Part shown: piece by piece, positions 56,770-64,000 of the stretch | Numbering within the stretch: position 1 is the first letter of the stretch | How the letters are laid out: every line of letters begins with the position of its first letter | DNA from: Aporrectodea caliginosa | Lineage: Eukaryota; Annelida; Clitellata; Crassiclitellata; Lumbricidae | Assembly (NCBI GenBank): GCA_020284085.1 | Contig: JACEVL010001161.1 | Span: forward strand, 4,090,930 to 4,154,929 | DNA: 64,000 bases | Reading direction: 5' to 3' | Program-made: the position numbers and the translations under genes | Notes under the pieces: model-generated | Told to the model about the DNA's origin: nothing | Databases searched by the model: none | What the model saw: only the letters and a program-made list of their open reading frames with translations

Positions 56770-59180
56770 CAAATGTGAATCGACATATGTGTGTATATAA
56801 CGTAAATATTTATATATATAGTTATGTTTTGGAAGCGAGGTCCAGCATAGCGGATGCTTTCATGTTTTCGCTGCCTTGACGGAGCACATACGGGAGCAGA
56901 CGACGCACATAATGTCTAGCAGCCCATCCACAGCAGTTACGCCCTCGAGGCCGAGGCCGTGAAGTAACTCGACCTCATGGCCAGTGGGGCGACACCCCCA
57001 CGCCCATGCATCGGCTGACCCCGCAGGACCGGTGTGACGACAGAAGAGAACTGCATTAGATTTTTTAAATAATTTTTATGGTTTTGAGATCTGCACGCAC
57101 CTTTCCTTGTGCGAAGTCATTACTGATAATTATAAGGAGAATGTCACTATTTTACCATAGATGCCTAATGCCTATGACTATGTTTTGCTCTGTGATAATT
57201 TGCAAAAATGTAATAAACATTCGACAGTAAAGAAACGAAGTCTAGCGCGGTCTCTGCCAAGTGCTTGTAGGCCTACATATGTTTATACTAGAATATAAAG
57301 ATACTGGCTTCCTGGTACGAACTTCAAAAAGAGAAAAAAATTATTTATAGCGCTACTTCGATATTCAGGTAAATATTGAAGTAGCCTAATCTTCCAATTT
57401 GAAGAAAAGACTTGGTTGATTCTTTAATATTAAAGAAAAGTAAGTATGGAAATGACGTGGAATCGACATTTCTTAAACTTTCGGGCGATGCTGTTTAAAA
57501 GTAGGCTTTCGCGAATTCATAGTATGAACGGATGATCACAAGTTATTACAGGAGTCAAATTTAGCTGTTTGGCAGCCACGCAAGGCGCCCAACACGTCCT
57601 AATACTCATTTTACCAATACCATCTGACGAATGAAAGTCTGATACGACCCCTGGGAGGGTAGCGGGAAGCGATTCTGCGTCCGTGCTGATCTTCTGCTCT
57701 TCGTGTCAGTGTCACCATTACCCTAAACCCCTTCTCTGCCAGTATTTCCGTGGGCATTAGATGAGACCCATACGGACTCTATACGGGTCCCGTACGGAGA
57801 CATGGATCCGATATGAGTTCCATGTGGGCTGCTGTGTGGGTTCGTACTTTCGTAGCTGCCTCAAGCCATCGTTTCAACAAAACTTTATTTCTTGTGATTA
57901 TCAATTTTCAATTAATACAGGCGACGTCGCCTGCAGTCAACAAGTCGATAAGCTATTGATTTTGGCGAGCGACGACGAAAATGCAAAATTAATGACAAAG
58001 AGCATGTGACAAAGGAGCGCGTAAGACCGAGGATCGTGTGATAAAAAGCACGTGACAAATGCATGTGCAATAAAGGTCATGTAACAGTTAACAAGAGCAA
58101 TATAGAAGCAAATAAAACATGTTTATTGATTGCAAGTATATTTATATCACCCATAGTGATTCTCAGGAAAATATTCAGGGTACGCGTTTCCCGGTCGGAT
58201 CAGTGATTACCAAGGTTCACCAACTAAGCGTTCACTCTTTACTGTTTCTTAAACATCTCACTGCGTGACTGGCTGCCAACACACACTTTATACACAGTGC
58301 GTACTGAACACAGTGCGTGTTCTCATGTTGTATAGTCTTCAGAAATGTAAGCTTCGACGGGTGACAGATGTTTAGTGGGGCTTCAAATGTCCTGTGCTAA
58401 CCCTCTAAATGATAATTTGTTCTTGGCATCCCTTCCATTGCGCTTGCGTGTAGCTGGAGGGAAACGTGATCTGCGGTCTACATAACGACCATATAATATA
58501 TGTCATTGAAATGATTGAGGTCATGCATAAGTTATTCGATTCAGCCGCTACTAAAAATGTTCGTAGCTTCGCTTGTATCGACAAGAAATGAAGGCGTATG
58601 TATGATGACTTTGTGATGCGTCGGACATCGTCACTTTCAGCACTTGCAGAGGCCAGTCCATTGTCTTGCACGTCAACATTTATCCAAAGTGAATGAGTGA
58701 AATCGAAGGAGAACCCTTGAACTGAGACATCGGTAAAGTCATGTAGAAAATCTCATTTTACTGCAATCTCAGCATATTATATGGAAGCAGTCTGTGACAC
58801 AGTTTTTAAAATGTGAAGCAGTCACTGATATGTGGCCTACGAATCGAGTTGTCGGTCCACGTGGTCTCTTTTCTTCTTAAAAAGTAAAGTAACACAGAAA
58901 TATGGTCAAGACGGTAACTAGAATTCCGTTACTGTCCGTAATCTGTGCCAGGCCCAAGCCTGCATAAAGGAGGACGTCAACCGGCGATGAAGTTCATCGT
59001 TCAACGCCTGACGTGTTTCGCCTCATTTGAAGATGTTGTCAGTGACTAAATTCTGGAAGCAGTGAATCGTGTTTTCATTCTACAGTTTCTGGGCCATTAT
59101 TAAAATTGTACAGCATACCCTGTCGTATAAAGCATATGTTGAAGCTCCATAAACAAGAAGGACTGTTTAAATCATAACAC
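56770..59180. other. No gene seen
   Basis: Mixed-composition DNA with one 75-bp member of the direct repeat. Open frames at 57761-58009 and 58405-58671 have no recognisable domain, signal or splice context. Regulatory DNA cannot be excluded. Confidence 0.5.
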
Positions 59181-59204
59181 TAAAACACATGTATACGTAC
59201 GTAC

Positions 59205-59432
59205 TACGTATGTATGTACGTATGTATGTATGTATGTATGTATGTATGTATGTATGTATGTATGTATCATGCATGTATGTATCATTTATGTATGTATCAT
59301 ACATGTATGTATATATGTAATACATATATACATACATGTATGATACATACATACATACATTGTATGTATGTATGTATCACGTATGTATATATCATGCATG
59401 TATGTTTCAAGTATGCATGTATCATGTATAAA
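59205..59432. repeat. (ATGT)n array forming an inverted repeat
   Basis: ATGTATGT runs at 59217-59320 switch to ACATACAT at 59315-59362 and back again. The two orientations can pair into a long hairpin, with TATATATG in the turn. Confidence 0.9.
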
Positions 59433-59867
59433 ATATTGAGTGTGAATGGGCGTGTTCTTATGTATACTTAGATCGTCATCTGGTGACCTAGTTGTCGCAT
59501 GTTTTCTGCGCATGTCTTCGGTTGGTGCGACAGATTCTGATTCATGGTCTGGGTTTCTTCTGTTTCTATGGCAGCGGCACGTGTATGACGCGATTTGCGT
59601 CAGCCAGAGACATCTAATGGGATGTGTGCAGCTGAAGCACACCTATACATACACACGCATACATGTATAGCATTATGTATGCACACATATGTACTATATA
59701 TGTGTATGTGCGTCTGTATATGGCACTGAGTCTGTGGATGTCTGGGGTGGCCAGTGGGCTGGACGTGCAGAGGTGCAGGTGCATTGAAGAAGCGGTGAAC
59801 ACACGACATGCGATAAATTGGTTGCGTCTATATAGGCCGAAGTCGATTGTGTTGGTCGATTGATAAA

Positions 59868-60210
59868 AAGAAGAAGAAAAGAAAGAGGGGAAGAAGAGTA
59901 AGAGGAAGAGGAGGAGGAGGAGGAGGAGGATGGGGAGGGGTAGCAGAAAGGGACTAGGCAGCGCCCGCAAAATAAGAGCAGCAGGAAGCAAAGAAGGAGC
60001 AGGAGACAAAGAAAAAAGGACACTGGATAAGGAGGAGCAGAAACAAGAAGAGGGAAGATATACGGTAGGTGGAGGATGTAAAAAAGATAAATGAAGAAAG
60101 GAGAAGAAGACAAGAATGTAAGGAGAGAATAGAAAATAAGATGAAGAGGAACTGGGCAAGACGGAGGAGAAGAGGAGGAGAAGGAGGAGAAGTAGGAGGA
60201 GGATGAAGAC
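59868..60210 (+). repeat. ~340-bp purine-rich tract
   Basis: Almost entirely A and G on the plus strand, dominated by AGGAGG and GAAGAA. The long Ser/Leu-rich minus-strand frames here reflect composition and are not genes. Confidence 0.9.
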
Positions 60211-60341
60211 CTAGCCAGCGCAGATGTCACGGAAGAGTTTTTCGAGGGCCTTAGATAATTGCCGGTGTATTATTATTATTATTATTGCAAGCATCGATGA
60301 TGCCGTTCACCAGCTGCTGAATCCGCCGCCTCAGCCGCAGC

Positions 60342-60343
<2 letters not shown>

Positions 60344-60375
<32 letters not shown>
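60344..60375. repeat. (CTG)n run in GC-rich upstream DNA
   Basis: About ten CTG units. Further CTG/CAG clusters lie at 60670-60690 and 61030-61095. All are upstream of the gene at 62540. Confidence 0.95.
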
Positions 60376-60380
<5 letters not shown>

Positions 60381-62539
60381 CAGGATGCAGCTGCATCCGT
60401 TTCCACCAGCAGAAGAGCATCTCTCCTGCGTCCGTACAGACGCCTGTGCTGGCTGCTGAGCCGGAGAAGCTTGCTGGCTGGCTCGGTGGCTGGCAGTGCA
60501 GGCGTCTCTTTGGCAGCATCGCCGCTGATGCATGCCTCCTGCTTCATCGTCGTCGTCGTTCGGTCTGTGTGTATGCAGCTGGTCTCGAGACGGCGCCGCA
60601 GTCGACCGGATTGATCTGAAAAGTAGGCGCCCATCCTTCTTGCCACCATAGCCAGACCAGCAGTTCCTTCAGCTGCTGCTGCTGGTCGACGTTGTCGTAG
60701 TGGTGGTGGTGGTGATGGTATTGGTGGTGGTGATGGAGGTGGAGGTGGAATAGCCGCCGCTGCAGCATGGCATGGCTCTGCAGCTGTCGATTCCTCATGA
60801 CGATGATGCTTTATTGATGATAAATCTGCTTAACGATTCTTCATTAGGCATGTATCAAAAGCAGTCGACCTTTCGCCATCCACCGCAGCCTCCGACTCTT
60901 CTTTCTCCATCCCACTTTCCCTTCTCCTCTTCCCCGTCGTCGTCGTCTGGGATGTATCTCTGCTGATCGGCCAAGCATCCTAGGACGACGCCGCTCCACC
61001 CAGCTCCACCTCCATCGACGGACGCAACGGACAGCCAGCTGCAGCAGCTGCAACTGCCTCAGCATCAGCAGCTCCAGCAGCAGTGGGAGATGGTCGGCTG
61101 GCCGTGGCGGTGACAGAGAGAGCTTCTTATGAATAGCAGAGACATTAGCATCCAATATGTCGTCGTCGTCGTTCAAGTGGCCTCAGCTGCAGCAGCAGCA
61201 GAAGCAGTTGCTGGCGGCGGCTCCTCTCTCCTTCACAGACCAAGAAGAGATCCTTCGGCCGAGTGCAAGACGCACTTAACAACAGCACGAGTGGCTTACT
61301 TCCCAGTGAATTCTGTAAACAACAGATGGATCTATTTTAAGACGACGACGTCCCAGCCATTCCACTTCCGTTTCCACCTCATCCGGACGCTTCCATCGAC
61401 ATCGGAACTGGATTCTGCGTCCTGTCCGATCGACAATGGCCGCTGCGCTATTGATTGATCGTTGATTGATTGATTATTCTGGGAGGTCATCGATCTGCAG
61501 CGACTGGGTCAGCCAGGTGGACGTTGATCAGAGATAGGACGACGGACGATGATGATGATGATGATGATCTGTCGATTGTTCACCGTTGGAGATTATGACG
61601 AAGAGCGAAGGACTATGCGACGATCCGTTTGGCCCGGATGACAGATTAAGAGAGGCTGAGGAGGAGGAGGAGGAGGAGGAGGCGGCGATGCATCGAGAAT
61701 TAGGACACATCGATTCACTAAGAAACGAATGACGACAATCCTCGTCGTCCACTGCGAAAAACGATCGATAAATCGGTCTACGACGAGAAAGCAGGTTGTA
61801 CGAGCTCAAGGCTGTTCGATTAATCGATCTCTTCACAGCTACATACATGCCTAATAAAATTACTTAGAGATTTTGAGACGCTGCTTCTGGAAGAAAGCGC
61901 TACGTAAATTTCCAGTAAAGTTACTTCGTTGCTTAATTAGGTGGAAATCTTTAAAAACATTCGGTTCAACTGTTCTGAGAGGAATTCTGACGAATCCGTG
62001 TAAATTGTTAACAATCAATTGCATTGAATGTTAACTTGCGAATCGAGCAGAGAAGCTAGTCAACATTATTGGGAAACACGTGAAATGGCAACATCGGTTG
62101 TCAGCCTGTCTCTCAGTTTCAGCCAATGGCTGATGTTTCTGCGGGAGTTATTTTGTGCAGCGGCAAGAAGACTGATTATAATTATTGATCGAGTTTAATA
62201 TCACTGCGGGCGAGAGTTTCTACATAGACTGTAGGATTTGTATGCGTGTCGGAGTGTCAAGCAGAGCTGTGCATATGCCACGTGAATTCAACATAAATTG
62301 CGTTGGATTCGATTGACCCTTGCAAAGAACGTTCTGAAGAAATACGGAAGCGAGAATACATGCATTTAGTGACGCGTCTGATAGACATATCATCACAAAC
62401 ATGGAACTTGAGGACACATGTTTCTGAGATTTTAGGAACTTGCGGGATGTTTCTGGCGGTCGATTTTCTGCCCTGCGCCTCTGTCAAGAGTCGAGGCAAG
62501 TTTTCTGTTCGTCGAGAATGCTAATAGGATCCTCCTTCG
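60376..62539. other. GC-rich upstream region of the repeat-motif gene
   Basis: Enriched in CGTCGTCGT, CAGCAG and GATGATGAT runs. No frame shows convincing coding character; candidate frames on both strands are compositional. It may contain a 5' UTR exon or promoter. A stop codon (TAG, 62525-62527) lies in frame before the ATG at 62540. Confidence 0.45.
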
Positions 62540-64000
62540 ATGCCCTTCGACGGTCGATCAGTGGTTGTTGAGACACGCGCAGAGTTCTGTACGAACCAAC
62601 GCGGTGGTAGCGGTGGTAGCGGCGAGATGGATCGCAGTTCGACGGATCGGACTTCGACGGCTGAGTCAGAGGCTGGAACATCGTCCATCGACGTCTCTTC
62701 TGATCCCGTCCAGCTGAACAACATCCTCTCCGTCAATGACTCCGATCAGCCGGCAGCAGCTGAGGCCGAACTGGAGTCACCGTCATGCAATAAAGCGCTG
62801 AATCGTGACCAGGGAGTCCTGAGCGGTAGGGTGGATGATGATGTCCCGATGGCGTCGACTTCGAAGGGAGTAGGAGGGGTCTGTGCGCTGTCTGAATCCC
62901 TGAAGCACCCGCGGAAGTCCCTTCCTCTGCTGCCGCGTATGAGTCAGTACGAGCGACACCCGCTGCTTCAGGTCCGACCTGGAACCGGTCTGTCTGAGTT
63001 CGAGCTGTTTCTGCTCGAGAAGGACCTCTTCAAGAAACGATGCTCCGTCGACGACCATCCGTCGGACCCTGCTGCTGAGACAGGCGGAGCCTCTTCTGCC
63101 TCATCCCACTGCCATTCCTCATCCGCTCGTGGTAGCATCGTTCGAGAGGAGGAGCGCAAGCTGATCCCACGCAGCGCTCACTACGAGCCGCACCCGCTGC
63201 TGAGGAAATCCGTGTCCGGGGTCTGCGAACTGGAGCTGTACCTGATGGAGAAGAACGAGGAAGTGACGAGGAGACAACGAGCCATCGACAGGGACCATGA
63301 CGATGACGATGACGATGACGACGACGGCGATGGTCTGAGGACGACCAGCATTAAGAAGGGTCAAGGTCGGTCAAAGCTGGAGCCTCGAATGAACCAGTGG
63401 GAGAAGCACGCCCTTCTGGAGGTCAAGGACAAGGCCGGACTGTCGGAAGTCGATCGCCTCTTCCTCGACACTGAGCAGCAGCAGCAGCAACAGCAACAGG
63501 AAGAGCGAGGTAAGTGTGGCGCCGAATGTGTCTGCAAGAGTGCCACGTGCAAGAGATGCAAGAAGCAGCAGCAGAGGCAACAGAATCAAGCGCTCCAGTC
63601 GCCCACTTCCAACCTCCAGCAGAACTTAGAGGCCTCCATATGGAAGGGTGACTCGTCCAAGACTTCTGAAGATTCGTCCTCTGCCACCAGTGCCGCTCCC
63701 TTGCTCTGTCAGAAGCCGCATGGTCATCAGCAGAAGCGCGTCCACTTCGAGAGACAGAAGAACGAAGCGGACGACTCTGGCATCGCATCGTCTGACGCCA
63801 GTTGCCCAGCAACCAGACAGGATGACGTCAGCGCACCGGAAGTGAGCGCGCGAAACAGCAACGCCACCTATGGTAAGCAGCTGAAAAACGACGGAGATGA
63901 TCGAAAAGAGATCGGAACAGACGAAACAGCAGCTGGAACAGACGATAGAAAGAACAGACGAGCGTTTAGGACGGATAAACAAGGAAACAAGTCATGCTGT
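62540..64000 (+). CDS. Unrecognised protein with three YE-x-H-x-LL repeats (partial, runs off the window)
   Basis: The frame is open from ATG 62540 (in-frame stop at 62525) to the window end, 487 codons. A strong G/C bias at third positions up to about 63870 argues it is coding. Three motif copies occur: residues 132-162, 210-239 and 282-312, each P-R-x-x-[QH]-[YW]-E-x-H-[PA]-L-L followed 7-8 residues later by G-[LV]-[SC]-E-[FLV]-[ED] and an acidic end. Between them are Ser-rich spacers, nine consecutive Asp (254-262) and Gln x8 (313-320). A Cys cluster (326-340), K-R-V-H-F (399-403, PP1-docking type) and D-S-G-I-A-S (412-417, phosphodegron type) follow. No signal peptide or membrane segment; probably an intracellular, largely disordered regulator. 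Consensus donors GTAAGT at 63510 and GTAAGC at 63873 (both phase 1) mean the exon may end at either; after 63872 the coding bias fades. ATG 62627 is an alternative start. I do not recognise the family. Confidence 0.75.
   Translation, partial: MPFDGRSVVVETRAEFCTNQRGGSGGSGEMDRSSTDRTSTAESEAGTSSIDVSSDPVQLNNILSVNDSDQPAAAEAELESPSCNKALNRDQGVLSGRVDDDVPMASTSKGVGGVCALSESLKHPRKSLPLLPRMSQYERHPLLQVRPGTGLSEFELFLLEKDLFKKRCSVDDHPSDPAAETGGASSASSHCHSSSARGSIVREEERKLIPRSAHYEPHPLLRKSVSGVCELELYLMEKNEEVTRRQRAIDRDHDDDDDDDDDGDGLRTTSIKKGQGRSKLEPRMNQWEKHALLEVKDKAGLSEVDRLFLDTEQQQQQQQQEERGKCGAECVCKSATCKRCKKQQQRQQNQALQSPTSNLQQNLEASIWKGDSSKTSEDSSSATSAAPLLCQKPHGHQQKRVHFERQKNEADDSGIASSDASCPATRQDDVSAPEVSARNSNATYGKQLKNDGDDRKEIGTDETAAGTDDRKNRRAFRTDKQGNKSCC

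Larger units (their letters stand above)
56405..57422 (+). repeat. 85-bp direct repeats flanking ~850 bp
   Basis: ATTATTTATAGCGCTACTTC .. GATATTCAG .. AAATATTGAAGTA .. TTTGAAGAAAAGACTT occurs at 56405-56482 and again at 57338-57412, with a few changes. The space between holds the ATGT array, a SINE and unique DNA. Confidence 0.8.

Noticed and set aside
59614..60230. Two 180-residue Ser/Leu-rich proteins on the minus strand
   Set aside because: They mirror the purine tract, lack any domain, and codon use is purely compositional.
60224..61458. Several 60-130 residue frames on both strands before 62540
   Set aside because: They overlap each other in GC-rich trinucleotide runs with no consistent codon bias or motif. 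An upstream exon cannot be excluded but none can be supported.
62220..63982. Minus-strand frames across the repeat-motif gene
   Set aside because: Antisense shadows of the plus-strand frame; only the plus strand has a coherent repeated motif and third-position bias.

Overview
This is a eukaryotic, metazoan-type window. Its real genes have introns with GT..AG sites. The rest is dense with non-LTR retrotransposons, tRNA-derived SINEs, terminal-inverted-repeat (TIR) DNA transposons and microsatellites. The mix of L2/CR1-like and RTE-like LINEs, many hAT-type elements and an expanded Ly6/uPAR family suggests a marine invertebrate, but the sequence does not let me name the species or phylum.

Real genes. 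(1) A minus-strand, three-exon gene at 46708-37013 (exons 46708-46589, 42648-42281, 38879-37013) encodes a predicted 784-residue secreted protein: signal peptide, six Ly6/uPAR three-finger domains and a C-terminal GPI-anchor signal. (2) A partial paralogue lies at 17140-5900 (exons 1 and 2); its last exon, if present, is beyond the left edge. (3) A plus-strand intronless paralogue at 54993-56276 has a signal peptide, three Ly6 domains and a GPI signal. (4) An unrecognised plus-strand gene starts at 62540 and stays open to the window end. It has three copies of a ~31-residue motif (P-R-x-x-[QH]-[YW]-E-x-H-[PA]-L-L), an acidic run, a polyglutamine run, an RVxF-type PP1-docking motif and a DSGxxS phosphodegron-like motif. 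A fifth candidate is a Cys-rich exon at 36271-36051 on the minus strand.

Layout. 1-17290 is the left copy of a segmental duplication whose right copy is 40330-46860. The left copy is much longer because transposons entered it, and the right copy often shows the empty site, which confirms several insertions. 17.3-36 kb is almost entirely mobile DNA: a TIR element with 34-bp ends, a nearly full-length LINE split by a 2.1-kb TIR element, an hAT transposase fragment, more LINEs, two adjacent SINEs, and a hAT-like element with TACCCG arrays. 37-46.9 kb holds the main Ly6 gene. 47-54.5 kb is a second transposon cluster (hAT-type elements with 8-bp target duplications, LINEs, TAAC/TTAC arrays). 55-56.3 kb holds the intronless Ly6 gene. 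56.4-62.5 kb is SINE, microsatellite, purine tract and CTG-rich upstream DNA, and 62.5-64 kb is the repeat-motif gene.

Function. The three Ly6 genes look like a locally expanded family of GPI-anchored surface proteins. All three have TGACGT (CRE-type) motifs just upstream. Between the two duplicated genes, exon 1 has changed almost only at amino-acid-altering positions while exon 2 is nearly identical. That fits diversifying selection on the first domain, or recent conversion of exon 2.
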